From positions 19,762,200-19,826,199 of the forward strand of contig OZ024724.1 of the NCBI GenBank assembly GCA_964016875.1: 64,000 nt of DNA, read 5' to 3'. Source of the stretch: Fallopia convolvulus. Its lineage: Eukaryota > Streptophyta > Magnoliopsida > Caryophyllales > Polygonaceae. The first letter of the stretch is position 1; each line of letters starts with the position of its first letter. Shown piece after piece: positions 43,060-53,975 of the stretch. The position numbers were made by a program, and so were the translations under genes. Below the pieces are notes generated by a model, which did no database searches, was not told the origin of the DNA, and was given only the letters and a program-made list of their open reading frames with translations.

Positions 43060-44627
43060 ATGTTTTATGTTTATTTTGCATGGTTTTGGATTAGTTTAGT
43101 ATAGTTCTTAGGTTTTTAGGTTTTGTTGGAAATTCGAGTTTTGCGCTTGTTTTGTTCGGTTTTGCATATCTTTAGGTAAAAAAGGATGAAAGGGATGGAT
43201 CTTAGATGATGTGGTGGAGTTTGATGAAGCTTAGAGTGATACAAATGAAGAATAAAAGAGCTAAAGCCCAAGTGGTTGTGGAAAAAGAATGCTTTAATTC
43301 GGATCGTGCATTGGAGTTCTTGTTTTGACACCTCTAACTTGCAATGCTTGGTTTAGGAGCTTGATGAATCTGAATTTGTTATCATTGGAAAGCTAATTCA
43401 AAGAGCTACAATTCATGTTTTTACTCTGACTCCAAATTCCAACTCCCACGGGGTCAAAACAGCCTCTGAAGTGTCACTTGAATGCTGAACCGAGGGTAAA
43501 AGCGCGGGTAAGAATGTAAAAGCGCAGCCGCGCTTTTGGAGGTCAAGCCGCACAATTGGATTTCTACGCGAAGATGTCTTGGGACGAGAATTGGGCTTAG
43601 TTTTGGGCTTGGCTTTATCATTCCAACGTGTTGTCTTGTATGACTTGTGAGGATTTATTTCCTTGGATATCTTTAGTAGTTTTAAGAGATACTTTAAACT
43701 CTTGTTAGTTTTATCTTTTTCATAATTTAGATCATATTTTGGAGGCTAGGGTTTTATCTTTCAAGGAGCAAACTTTGAACCTTTGTAAGTTTTTCTCAAT
43801 TTAATTATGCATTGCTAAATTCTTTGTGTTTGACTAGTTGTTGAAATCATAGATTGCATATTATTGTGAGATTTGATTGATTCTCAACAACTTGAATAGG
43901 TTTTTGGGTTTTTATTGCTAAATTCCTTGTGCTTATTTGAATCAGAGATATTCTAGGGTTTTGTTAGCTTGATCACCTAATAGAATTTCCAGTTTGATTT
44001 ACAACTAATCTGAGTAATGCCCGTTCGGGGTTGATTAGATAAAGTAACAACTATAATTGTTTGGACCCGTTCGGGCTATTCAATTGTAGAAGGGAATAAA
44101 TCCACAAATAACTTAGATGTATGTATGCTCTAAGTGTTTGCTTCTATTGATAACTTGATTCGTAAAGTTGTTGTTTAATTGAATCTAGATGTTGTTTTAG
44201 GTTGTTAAATGATTAGGGTTGTATAAACTGTTAGTTCTTGGGTTGTATAAACTGTTAGTTCTTTCAACTAGAATTGAAGTTTGGATCATAATCCTTAGTA
44301 GGAGTATAATCCACAATAGAAAATTCAAGTGAATTGAGAATCAAGAGAATCAATGATCAATAATCATATCTATGATAGATGTAACTAGTTGAACACGCTT
44401 TCCTCATACTTTTTTAACACAATCATCTTTGCATTCATATTTACATTTTAGTTTGCATCTTAGTCTAGATAATCATTCACAAAAACCCCCCATATTAGTT
44501 ACCTGGCACTCAAGTTAAACACTTTTACACGAGTCTTTGTGGGATCGACTCTTACTTACCAGTCTACTATGTTTGGTTAAGTTAGGATTCTTTGATAGGT
44601 ATTACGACCACCGAAAATACCTCATCA
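43060..44627 (+). repeat. Terminal X LTR-d
   Basis: An X LTR lacking only about its first 50 bp, without Y, Z or the 1.1-kb deletion. It ends GAAAATACCTCATCA and then gag of element O resumes. It is clearly more diverged from LTR-a than the units are from each other and holds a private 24-bp tandem duplication (GGGTTGTATAAACTG..) at about 44217-44264. Confidence 0.85.
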
Positions 44628-44850
44628 TCTCCTTACTTGGGAAGTGTTTTTAGAGGCCGTTAAACAGCGCTTAGACCCTCACCATTATGAAGATTACGTG
44701 GGTCATTTCGCCAAGCTACAACAACGTACAACAGTGTTAGAATATCAGACAGAGTTCGAATCTATTTTAAATAAATTGGAAGGGTTGTCAGTAGAGACTT
44801 TGATTTCATTGTTTAAAGCGGGTCTCAAACAACTGATAAAGCGATAATTA
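44628..44850 (+). pseudogene. gag C-terminal part of element O
   Basis: The frame restarts after X LTR-d and reads LTWEVFLEAVKQRLDPHHYEDYVGHFAKLQQRT.VLEYQTEFESILNKLEGLSVETLISLFKAGL, the second half of a retrotransposon gag domain. It ends at a TAA at 44845-44847. It continues the gag piece at 12155-12667. Confidence 0.88.
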
Positions 44851-45097
44851 ATTTTGCGCAATCTGACTTCATTGGCTCAAGCTTTCGCCTTGGTTTGTGA
44901 ATTGGCCGCTTCTTATGCCGATACAGTTGGTAGCAAAACAATCGGCCTACTTGGTCTACACCAGGGTTTAAAGCCGACGTTTTGGGCACCCTAGCGTTAG
45001 TGCCAAACACTACGGGAGCCGCATCCACTAGTTCGAACCCTAAGGCACAGGGCGAAAATTTTTCCTGGCTTCCTATTAGGCGCCTTTCTATCGTCGA

Positions 45098-45172
45098 GCG
45101 CGCCGAGTGTACCAAGAAGGGCCTCTGCTGGCATTGCGATGAATAGTATGCCCCGGGACACCGCTATAAATA
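45098..45172 (+). pseudogene. Zinc knuckle remnant of element O
   Basis: It reads ECTKKGLCWHCDE, then a stop, then YAPGHRYKY. The CWHC..H pattern of the nucleocapsid zinc knuckle is visible, but the last Cys is replaced and a TAG interrupts it. Confidence 0.65.
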
Positions 45173-45319
45173 TCGTTTCCTGGCCTTATTGGGTTGTGAT
45201 GATGCTGATGGTGATGAGATTGCACCTTTGGATGATAACCTCGCAGTCAAGGGAGACGTCTCAAGCATTCATGCGATGGGGGTCTTGCCAACCCGAAATC
45301 CTTGAAAATTTAGGAGTCG

Positions 45320-46072
45320 ATTTCAGACATGACGATATAGATTTTGATAGATGGAGGCAGTACCCATAATTTCATCCACCCGACAGTGGCCGAGAGATTA
45401 CAATTGCCTTTGTCTGTAGTCACGCCCTTTCGTGTGTATGTTGGAAACAAAGCCTCTCTATTATGTACACATCAGTGCGCGGCTACTCCCCTCGTTCTAC
45501 AGGGTCACGCCTTTGTTGTCGACCTCTTCGTATTGAATGTGCATGGACCGCAAGTGATGCTTGGAGTACAGTGGCTCCAGACTTTAGAGAAGGTGTCGCA
45601 TGATTATGCTCAACTATTGATGGAATTTTCATGGAACGGAAAGCTCGTACGGCCACAGTGCGATCGTCAAGTCCCCTTGGTAATTTCGCTCCATGCTTTA
45701 CAATCTTTATATGATGCTAATGTTATAGCCGAATGCTTTGAGATTTCGCCTCTTGATGCAGATTCCGTTCAACCAGCTTTGACGCAAACCATGATTTGGC
45801 CAACCGATCTCAATCCGGCCATATGCGATGTTCTATCATTGCATGAAGATGTTTTTCGATTACAGCCACCTCAGCAACCTTGGGACCATCGGATTCACTT
45901 GCAACATGATTCTAAACCGGTGAATGTGACGTCATACCGCTATTCGTACTTTCAGAAGTCTGAAACTGAGAGGCAGATTCAGGATATGTTACAACAAGGT
46001 ATCATTCAGCATAGTACGAGTCCCTTTTCTTCGCCCGCTCTTCTCGTCAAAAAGAAGGACGACAGCTTCTGA
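45320..46072 (+). pseudogene. Protease and start of RT, element O
   Basis: An open frame with aspartic protease motif LIDGGSTHNFIHP (DGG where DSG is usual) and a C-terminal ..VMLGVQWLQTL. A linker follows to the RT N-terminus (HRIHLQ...VTSYRYSYFQKSETERQIQDMLQQGIIQ.STSPFSSPALLVKKKDDSF) and a stop at about 46070. The ATG at 45344 lies inside the protease motif and is not a real start. Confidence 0.85.
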
Positions 46073-46660
46073 TTCTTTGTCGATTACAAAGCTCTGAATC
46101 AAGCTACAATGGCTGATAAATAACCTATTCCAACGGCTGGCGAATTGTTTGACGAATTGGGGTCCGCAAATTTCTTTAGTAAATTGGACTTCCGTTCTAG
46201 CTGTCATCAAATTTGTATGCACGCATCGGATATTTATAAAATAGCTTTTCATACTCACGATGGGCATTTCGAGTTTTTGGTCATGCAGTTTGGGTTGATG
46301 AAAACTCCCTCTACTTTCCAAGCGACAATGAATCAGATTCTTGCGGCTTACCTACATGAATTTATGATTGTCTTTTTCGACGATATTCTTGTTTACAATG
46401 AGTCATTGGAGCTTCATGTTCGGCATCTTGGTGTGGTGCTTCAAATTCTAAAGGATCATCACTTCTTTGTTAAGGGATCCAAGTGCTCCTTTGGCACATC
46501 GTCCGTTGAGTACCTTGGCCAAAAAGTATTGGCGGGACAACTTCTGGCCGACCCAGGAAAACTCGAAGCTATGGGTAAGTGGCCGACTCTAAAGACGATC
46601 AAGCAATTATGGTTTTTTAGGTCTTACGGGTTACTGTTGGAAATTTATCCGGAATTATGC
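46073..46660 (+). pseudogene. Reverse transcriptase core, element O
   Basis: After stops at 46070 and 46121 the frame reads LFDELGSANFFSKLDFRSSCHQICM, MQFGLMKTPSTFQATMN and the catalytic box FFDDILVYNES, then the connection region ending KQLWFF. A frameshift follows at about 46620. FGLM replaces the usual FGLT. Confidence 0.88.
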
Positions 46661-47150
46661 TACCCTGGCCAAACCACTTACAATTTTATTGCAAAAAGAC
46701 AAGTTTGCTTGGTCACCTGCTGCTGAGGAGGCATTTGTTCGTTTGAAGTCGGCTATGATGAATCCACCTATATTACAATTGCTTGATTTTTCTATTCCTT
46801 TTGTGGTTGAAACTGACGCATCAAATGAGGGTATTGGTGTATTTCTATTCCAAAAGGAACAGCCAGTGTCGTTCTTACGCAAGACCCTAGGAATCCGCAG
46901 CAGGGGTTCTTCCGCTTATCATAGAGAATTGTTTGCGATCGTGTCAGCGGACAGCGGTACAGAAATGGCGTCAATATATGCTTGGCTTTGAGATTTTGAT
47001 TCGCACAGATCGAAGAGCTTGAAAGAATTACTATCACTAGTGATCCAAACACCGAATTAACAATTCTTCATTCGGAAATTAATGAGCTATAAGTTCCGGA
47101 TCGAATATAAGACAGGAGCTAGCAACAAGGTGGCCGACGCTTTATCACAT
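46661..47150 (+). pseudogene. RNase H domain, element O
   Basis: Frame 46689-46991 reads FAWSPAAEEAFVRLKSAM...PFVVETDASNEGIGVFL and YHRELFAIV. A frameshift breaks the next segment (IRTD..SLKELL), and 47082 onward reads RIEYKTGASNKVADALSHS. The motifs are typical of gypsy RNase H but are broken. Confidence 0.82.
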
Positions 47151-47159
47151 TCTATGATC

Positions 47160-48470
47160 AATGACGAGCCTTCTGTCCGACAATTCCTTGCTCTTTCACA
47201 CCCGATGCCAGATTTACTATATAAAATCAAGTTGGAAAACTCGGTTCTTACCGATTTGGTGGCTTTGCATGTCGCCATGCCGGACGGGAGTCTCACGCCT
47301 CCTTTTTGAGTGCATGATGGGGTATTATATTATGGGAACCGGCTGGTATTAGGCAAGAATTATCCATCAAAAATCGACATTTTGAATTAGTTCCATGCAT
47401 CTCCATCGGCTGGCCACCCGAACGTCGACAGGACTTTCCGCAGGATTGCTGAGGTTTTCTATTAGACCGGCATGCGTAGCGAGGTAAAGCAATTTGTCAA
47501 ATCTTGTGTTACTTGTCAATCTACTAAATATAGCACCAAGAAATCGGCGGGTATTCTTCAGCCGCTACCTATCCCGGCTAAGGTGTGGGATGAGGTCTTG
47601 ATGGATTTTATTACCAGACAACCACCATCTCGGGGCTTCACGACGATATTTGTTTTGGTGGATCGTTTGTCCAAGTATTCTCATTTTGGATGCCGCCAAG
47701 GTAGCTTCCTTGTTCGTTGACATTGTGGTCAAATACCATGGCGTACCGGCTTCAATTCTTTCTGATCGAGATGTGATCTTCACGAGTTCTTTTTGGAAAG
47801 AACTCCATCATTTGAGTGGCACAACGTTGCGCCATAGCACGGCCTATCATCCGCAAACTGACGACCAAACCGAGGTAAGAAACCGGGCGTTAGAGCAATA
47901 CCTCCGCGCCTTTACTCACGCACGTCCTTCCAGCTGAGCTGCCTTTTTACTTTGGGCAGAACTCGCCTTATATTGCACCTATCATGAAGGGATCAAGATG
48001 AATCCTTTTCAAGCATTATATGGGCGAGAAACTCCTCCGCTAATTCGGGCTAACCTTCCGTCATCTGGGGACTCCGCGATCTTTGCTAATGTGCAAGAAT
48101 GACAAAAGCTAGTTGACTTGCTTCGGGCAAATCTCAAAAAGGCCCAGCAACGTATGTGTTCATATGCTAATGCACATCGCCGCGAAGTCAAGTATAATCT
48201 CGACGATCTTGTCCTATTGAAACTTCAACCGTACCGACAACATTCCGTTGCCAAGCCATTATCTTCCAAGCTGGCTCGGCGTTTTTATGGGTCGTTTAAG
48301 ATCACTGATCGCGTGGGAGCAATAGCATACAGATTGGAATTGCCCAAAAATGCCAGGATTCATAACGTGTTTCACGTGTCCCTTTTGCAGCCCTTTGTTT
48401 CCAGCGGTTCAACACCTGTTCAGCCGTCTTTTCCCGCTGAGTTTATCCATGATCAACCCATTTCCTAGCC
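47160..48470 (+). pseudogene. Integrase, element O
   Basis: Pieces in several frames: the zinc-domain end with KSCVTCQSTK at about 47505, the core with LMDFITRQPPSRGFTTIFVLVDRLSKYSHF, a one-base shift, then KYHGVPASILSDRDVIFTSSFWKEL, then AYHPQTDDQTEV. A gap with a stop follows, and the C-terminal module reads YNLDDLVLLKLQPYRQ...RFYGSFKITDRVGAIAYRLELP..RIHNVFHVSLLQPFV (48118-48468). Asp, Asp and Glu catalytic positions can be seen, but not in one frame. Confidence 0.88.
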
Positions 48471-48471
48471 C

Positions 48472-48640
48472 GTGAAATCCATTAAAGAAAGCCAGGTTAT
48501 AGTCGATGGCTTGCCTCGGGTCGAATGGCTCGTAGTGTGGGATGATGGGTCCGAAAATGATGCTTCATGGGAAGCGCGTGATCAAGTACGCTTATCTTTT
48601 TCTAATTTGCAGCTTGAGGACAAGCTGATTGTCATCGGGG
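48472..48640 (+). pseudogene. Chromodomain of element O
   Basis: It reads KSIKESQVIVDGLPRVEWLVVWDDGSENDASWEARDQV, then FSNLQLEDKL, matching the integrase C-terminal chromodomain of plant Tekay/Del-type chromoviruses (..VLVQW.G....TWE). Such domains steer integration to marked chromatin. A TAG at about 48466-48468 separates it from the integrase frame. Confidence 0.85.
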
Positions 48641-48647
48641 GAGAGAT
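48636..48647 (+). promoter_or_regulatory. Polypurine tract of element O
   Basis: CGGGGGAGAGAT directly precedes the 3' LTR start. Confidence 0.7.
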
Positions 48648-49003
48648 TGATACGGATCGAGCGACGACATCTACCTTAAGTTCTCGATCCGTTCGTGATA
48701 GGCGTAGGCCTATTAGTTTACAAGATTATTATTAGTATTTTATTTCAATTAATGTAATTTTATAAATCTTGAGTGAGTCACTCCTTCTCAGGTTTTCTTT
48801 ATGGTTCTTTCCCGGGACGTCTTTCTTGAACCGTTAGGGCTTAGTATAAATATCCTACTTTATTCTCAAAATTAATAACACGAAATAGTTTGCCCTAATT
48901 GTCTTTTCTCCCTCCCTTCGTACGTCTCTCTCTCTCCCTCCTGGCCGCAGGCCATTCCCTTTTGTTCTATAATCTGATCTCGAGCTTATTTGGTACTCCC
49001 AAG
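48648..49003 (+). repeat. 3' LTR of element O, right end missing
   Basis: It starts TGATACGGATCGAGCG and matches the left LTR to GGTACTCCC at about 49003. The last 20-25 bp (..TTTGTATCA) are absent or replaced, so no target duplication can be read. Confidence 0.85.
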
Positions 49004-49384
49004 GTATAGAACCAAACAAGCTCTTATTGGTTTTGTTTGTTAAGAAAATGTTCCTTTCCCAAATTTGACCTTCGTATTGATGTTAATTGTCTTAGGTGAT
49101 CGAGCATGCTCCGACAAGAGTAGTGATACATGAATCATAAAATCTTTCTTCTAAGGAAAAGTGTGAAGCGAAAGCTAATTAGATAGATTAATTGCACAGA
49201 TGCATGGAATTCCTAGAGAAAGTTCCACAAATTTTCTGTATTCAATTAGTGTGTGTTGTACAAAGACGATGAAGCGTGAATAAAAGCTAATGTTCACAAA
49301 CTGAGGTTACTAACTACAGTATATAGTTGAAGGAACAACTATCGGGGTTAACTAGCTAGCTATCCATAGTTAGCATACTATATA

Positions 49385-49735
49385 ATGGTTTATATAACTC
49401 ACATCCCCCTCGAGGTGGATTTGAAGGAGTTGAGACAAGTCCTAATTAAATTGAAAATTATAAACTTGTGTTGCTGCTCACCAAGAGCATTGGTAAGTAT
49501 ATCTGTCAAGTGCAAAGAGGAAAATGCATGTTCCTCACCAAGAGCATTGGTAAGTATACCTTGTTCATGACGTAATGACAATCGATGTTTAACGTGTAGG
49601 GCTGAGCAAAAAAAATGGTAACAAAAAACCAAACTGAAAACCAATTTATTATTTCGTACCAGAAAAAAGAATCGATTAAGGTTAATCAATAAATACTTTT
49701 TATGGTTTGTCAATTCAGTTACGGTCATGAGTTTT
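49385..49735 (-). pseudogene. Copia RNase H tail remnant
   Basis: A minus-strand frame (49399-49728) includes SLHLTDILTNALGEQQHKFIIFNL, similar to the ..ADIFTKALP...F end of Ty1/copia pol, and ends near STSRGM. The ILTNALGE segment is duplicated (LTNALGEEHAFSSLHLTDILTNALGE), matching a direct repeat of about 24 bp in the DNA at about 49478 and 49535. The rest of the element is not found. Confidence 0.5.
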
Positions 49736-50994
49736 TTTATTAAAAGATATTATAATAAATGTTTTAGAAATAAAAAAATGTATCTTAGATATCCTAGTGG
49801 TAGTAGAAACAAACTTGCTTAGTTGCTTGTCTTCTTCCGTTCCCTTTTCCCTCGTGTGAACAGTTCATCAATGAATAACATCAACCCTAAACCCCCAAAT
49901 CTCATCCCTTGATCCCTTGTTGTTGTATCATCCCTTGTCTTGCTTTAAATTGACTAGTCCTTTCTCAAATAACAAATGAAAGGATATGTCCAACAAATTG
50001 TGAGCCGATTTAGGTTGCTTCTACACTCAATTCGAGTCGAATATGTAATGGCTTCAACCCTAGGCGGAGAAATCGTATTGTCCATCCGGGAAAGTTTTCA
50101 AAGAACTAGATGTGGTAGGAAATCAATCCGTAAACAATAGAGGGGACAAGGGAATCGACAAGGTCTGATGTTCTTGAAGAGGCGCTTAGACGCTCTTATG
50201 GGTCTAACCCTAAAATCCCATGGTTCTTGGTGTAGCCATGGTTCCACAACTACTCATAAGGGATGGAGGGCGATTTTTCCACTCTTCTTGCCAGACAAAG
50301 GATGTGAGCGGCGTCACAGTTAATTGGCCCCTCCTTGGAGGATTGTTTGCCACAAATCATTATCTCCGATTAAGGAGCTTTCTTATCTATTGTGTTAGAG
50401 AATATTTCGAGTTTGTACTTTGCTTAGAAAAGGAATCTGATCTTGAACAACCTCTTAGCTAGTGAACAAACCCCTCAATTCTAACCCATTGAACAAACTG
50501 AACCACAACCCACTATGGTTGAGAAAACCGCAAATAGTGGTGATAACATGAACAAAGACAAAACTAGTTCTTTGCGAACTAAGAAGGAAAAAGGGAATGG
50601 GAATATGAATATTGATGGAAGGATAACTAAAACGAAATATATGAGAAATGAGAACCGTTGTCTTGAAGTAGAATTAATGCCTCTTAGCAAAATGATCTGG
50701 ATGCTACAAATTTACGAGATGTATCAACCAAAAGGTACAAAGAAAGCAATGATAAAATTGAAATCCACTTAGGTTGTAAGCATGTTGTAGTAATCAATGC
50801 TAGATGTAAGCTTGTGGGCTTAGTAAATATATGCATATGTCTTACCTATGAGAAACCATGCCTTGTTTGGATGATACTTAGAGCTAAGATTGTGAGTGTG
50901 TGGTTTTCCTTGAATTCAGAAAAATGGAGTATAATTAGAAGTGTTGTAGGATGATACACTTTCTTGGTATTGATCAAAATGAGGATTACAATGC
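49736..50994. other. Degraded stretch, nothing firmly recognised
   Basis: Short open frames such as 50515-50772 (Lys-rich) could be LINE ORF1/ORF2 debris. The reading EDYNAI at about 50978 resembles the (G)DFNAI motif of LINE endonucleases. The evidence is too thin for a call. Confidence 0.25.
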
Positions 50995-50999
50995 CATAT

Positions 51000-51303
51000 T
51001 GATAACGCCTATTTTAGTCATATTTTAGGGGTCTAGTTGCATATTAAATTAGGTCGTATTCATTCATATTTTACATATTTTACATTCATTTTTTATTTTA
51101 TTATGTATTCGGAATCTACACTGTGTTTTTATATTTTTCAGGTATTTAGAGCTATTTTTGGAAGAGATTTAAAGATATTTTCAGAAGTCAAATAAGAAGA
51201 ATGGTTATATGGCAATGATGATGGGCTTAATCTGATTCTTGATTATTGGGCCAAGGCCCATATTAATCAAGTGGTTGGCGTGACTTTGGAGAGCCTGGAC
51301 GTG

Positions 51304-51382
<79 letters not shown>

Positions 51383-52383
51383 GAACGTAGAGGAGGGGGG
51401 AGTGAGATTAGAATAGCATATTAAGATATTAGTTTAGATTTTATAATTTAGCTTGCTTTGAAGGTTGTACGTGGATTTCATGAAGGCGTTTTCGGCCGAC
51501 GTTGAATTGAAGTTTGCTATTCAAGTTTCTAGCTCTTTGTTTTGGATGATCTATTTAATTGAGACTAAGTTTTCTTACTCTTTAATTGTATTGAATAATT
51601 CTTTGGTTAGTTTATCTATTGTGATTATTTCTTCAATCATGGTTGGCTAAATTCCTAGTTTTAGGGTTTTGGTGATCCAATTTAATGTGAATTTAATTAA
51701 AGTTATATTTTTGCTTAAATTGAAATATATTTGATTCGATCCTAAGTTGCGTTATGCGCTACTTGCTTTTGCATATAGGATTCCTATTAGGGTTTGAGAC
51801 CGAGAGGAGATAACAATAATAGGAGATTGATTAATTGAATATATTGTTTGTTCATGTTAGATCCCTAGGATTGGACTAGAGAATTATTTGCGCGAGAGCG
51901 ACTTAATTTCTCTTGTGTGATTTCTTAACTATCGTAGTTGTTTTAGGGTTAGAGTAATTTCAGCGGAGCGCGAGAGTGGATGTTGACTTTATTTTTCCCT
52001 AATCTCTAAAGAGCCCAAAGGATCTAAATTAGACTTGCTTTGTGCGAGAGTGACTGCTAGTCGAGTTTAGGTACATGTACTTGTCGTTCGAGAGGAGTTA
52101 GTGTTTACTTTAGATAGTTGGTCCTTCAAATAAATTCAGGCAGAATATAATTTTATTTAATTGAAACGTTGTTGTGTGATCCTTAACCTTAGACACATCT
52201 ATCCTATAGTTTTTATCCTTTATTTTATTATTGCTTGTTATCTTAGACATAGATTCCATATTTCTCTATTTTTGGCCTAATTTACTAGTAGGGTTACAAT
52301 TGGTATTACATTGGTCCTTGTGGGATCGACACTTGAGGTACTACGATTGACCCCATTCGATTGCTGTAGTTTTGGCTGCATCA
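51000..52383 (+). repeat. Solo LTR 'W', 1384 bp, with perfect TSD
   Basis: It starts TGATAACGCC and ends GGCTGCATCA. The 5-bp duplication CATAT lies on both sides (50995-50999 and 52384-52388). GTGGGATCGACACTTG near the right end recalls the U5 of Athila/Tat LTRs. No interior or second LTR is present. Confidence 0.85.
51305..51379. repeat. (TA)n microsatellite, about 37 units
   Basis: An uninterrupted TA run of about 75 bp inside solo LTR W. It may have expanded from a TATA-box region and is likely length-variable. Confidence 0.95.
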
Positions 52384-52506
52384 CATATGCCTCTATTTGA
52401 GATAAGATCGAATGGTAGATGACTTGAAACATCTGTATAATATAAATAGAAGTTTAAGGCGTAACATGTATTCTTTTATGTTGGCTTTTGAAAAGTATTA
52501 CTCTAG

Positions 52507-52788
52507 ACTATGGGCTCAACCCATCTGAGCCAGCCCAAGCGGCCCACTATCCTTTCTTTTCCTGCTTTTTGTATTGCATCTTTCCGTTAATTGCTTTGCA
52601 AGAACAACTATATATAGCGGAAAGCTGCCTCTTTTTAGTAGTTTTTACAGAGAATGAAAACCCTAGTTGTTTCTTGATTTCGTCTTCCTCACGAATTAAT
52701 CATCTGGAAAACTCATTTTGTTTGATCGATTATGCTTTATCTTGAGCTTGTTATGGCTCTTTTGTCTAGTTGATTTCGTTATTTTATA
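52507..52788 (+). repeat. 5' LTR of copia element C
   Basis: About 282 bp, with a TATATATAG box at about 52610. It ends just before the primer-binding site. The terminal CA is replaced by TA. Confidence 0.85.
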
Positions 52789-52800
52789 TGGAATCAGAGC
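52789..52800 (+). promoter_or_regulatory. Primer-binding site of copia element C
   Basis: TGGAATCAGAGC adjoins the 5' LTR. It differs by one base from the initiator-Met-tRNA site TGGTATCAGAGC. Confidence 0.8.
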
Positions 52801-53029
52801 AACCAAAATCTCATTTCTACAACGTTCCTTGTTGTGCTCTTTGTTCATCTTCTACGCTTGATTTGCTCACTGTGCTTTTGTTATTGTCCGATCTTACTTC
52901 CTGAGTAGTGATGGTGCTTGAAGATCGTGAATCCGTGACCAGAGGAGGTGGGAAAGGATACTAACACCTCCTCTGAGTAGTGTTAGTACTAACTCTTTTG
53001 ATCCGTATAATCTCTCTAATTTTGATCAT

Positions 53030-53760
53030 CTTGGAATGCAACTTGTTACCGCTCTATTTGATGGTACTCGCTTTCGTACTTGGAGTCGTAATGTCAAAAT
53101 TGCTTTGGGAGCTAAGATGAAGCTTGGCTTCATTAATGGGGTTTTTCCAAAACCAGATGATGACTCTGAGGAATTTGATAAGTGGGAACACTGTGATTGT
53201 ATGGTCCGTAGCTGGATTATCAATTCTATGACTAGTGAGATCTCACAGAACATTGTCTTTGCCACTAGTGCTCAGGAATTATAGGATCAATGGGTCGAAC
53301 AATATGTTGAATCTAATGCCCTAATGATCTATCATTCGCAGCATGAATTATGCAACATTAAGTAAGAAAATCTCTCTATCACAGCTATACACAAAGTTGA
53401 AGCGAGTGTGGGACGAACTCCAAGCTGTCGATGGTGTTCCTCTTCGCTCTTGTGGAGCTATTGGTCATTCTGGTTGTGCATTAATGGCATGTATTGTGGA
53501 ACGTGGGGAAAGTTGAAGCGAGTGTGGGACGAACTCCAAGCTGTCGATGGTGTTCCTCTTCGCTCTTGTGGAGCTATTGGTCATTCTGGTTGTGCATTAA
53601 TGGCATGTATTGTGGAACGTGGGGAAACTACTAAGTTGATGCAGTTTTGGATGGGTCTCTTTGATGCTTATGAGGGAGCTCGAAGAACTATCCTATCTAC
53701 CACTCTTCGGCCTAAGGTTGGCATTACTTATCACACGATGCTTGGTATTGAGTGCTAGAA
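53030..53760 (+). pseudogene. gag of copia element C
   Basis: Frame 53036-53284 reads MQLVTALFDGTRFRTWSRNVKIALGAKMKLGFING, DKWEHCDCMVRSWIINSM and ISQNIVFATSAQEL, typical of copia gag. It then stops. After a stop at 53282 and another near 53361 it continues with LKRVWDELQAVDGVPL and KLMQFWMGLFDAYEGARRTILS. A 116-bp tandem duplication (53394-53509, 53510-53625) shifts the frame. No zinc knuckle is seen downstream. Confidence 0.82.
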
Positions 53761-53975
53761 GAATATCACTAGTACTGGAACTGTGCTTCATGATGCTTTA
53801 TTTGTGAACTGATCAGGGAATAATGCTTACAATGGACAGAGGAACTACTCAACTGCCAACAAAGGAAATGGTTATGGATGAGGATCCAGCTTTGGACATC
53901 AGGATTACCAGAAGAACACTAAGCAAGGATGGCAAGTCTGATTTTACTCGAGATTTTAAAAAAGCCAAGTTTGAC

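Larger units (their letters stand above)
40936..43062 (-). mobile_element. Ty3/gypsy element Y, copy 3, truncated
   Basis: It contains the full 3' LTR (40936-41863), polypurine tract (about 41864-41875) and integrase, then ends abruptly at CAAGCTCTTTTATG. The next bases are X LTR sequence. Y joins X at a shared ATG (43060-43062). RT, protease, gag and the 5' LTR are missing. It is nearly identical to copies 1 and 2 over the part retained. Confidence 0.9.
12668..44627 (+). mobile_element. Tandem LTR array of non-autonomous element X with nested Y and Z
   Basis: The order is: X LTR-a (12668-23841, carrying Y1 and Z1), X interior 1 (23842-27128), X LTR-b (27129-37210, with Y2 and Z2), X interior 2 (37211-40492), X LTR-c (40493-40935) with truncated Y3 (40936-43062), fused to terminal X LTR-d (about 43060-44627). 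Y1 to Y2 spacing is 13,374 bp and Y2 to Y3 13,356 bp. Nested insertions sit at the same sites with the same target duplications, so they were copied with the unit and not inserted repeatedly. Unequal recombination between LTRs of sister copies would give exactly this order. The whole array interrupts gag of element O. Confidence 0.88.
11745..49003 (+). mobile_element. Chromovirus-type Ty3/gypsy element 'O', split by a 32-kb insertion
   Basis: Left LTR (11745-12120), primer-binding stretch and the start of gag are followed at 12668 by a 31.96-kb nested array. The rest of gag and all of pol resume at 44628 and run to a right LTR at 48648. Domain order on the + strand is gag, zinc knuckle, protease, RT, RNase H, integrase, chromodomain, which is the Ty3/gypsy order with the C-terminal chromodomain of chromoviruses. 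Gag continues across the insertion in a matching frame. The flanks of the insertion read TCTT and TCTC, consistent with a decayed 4-5-bp target duplication. Many stops and frameshifts make O non-functional. Without the insertion it would be about 5.3 kb. Confidence 0.9.

Noticed and set aside
12668..44627. A segmental duplication of host genes or a tandem satellite
   Set aside because: All of the repeated sequence is retroelement-derived, and the units begin and end within LTRs.
50220..50772. Two short frames as host genes
   Set aside because: No recognisable domain, no splice context, and the surrounding sequence looks like decayed transposon DNA.
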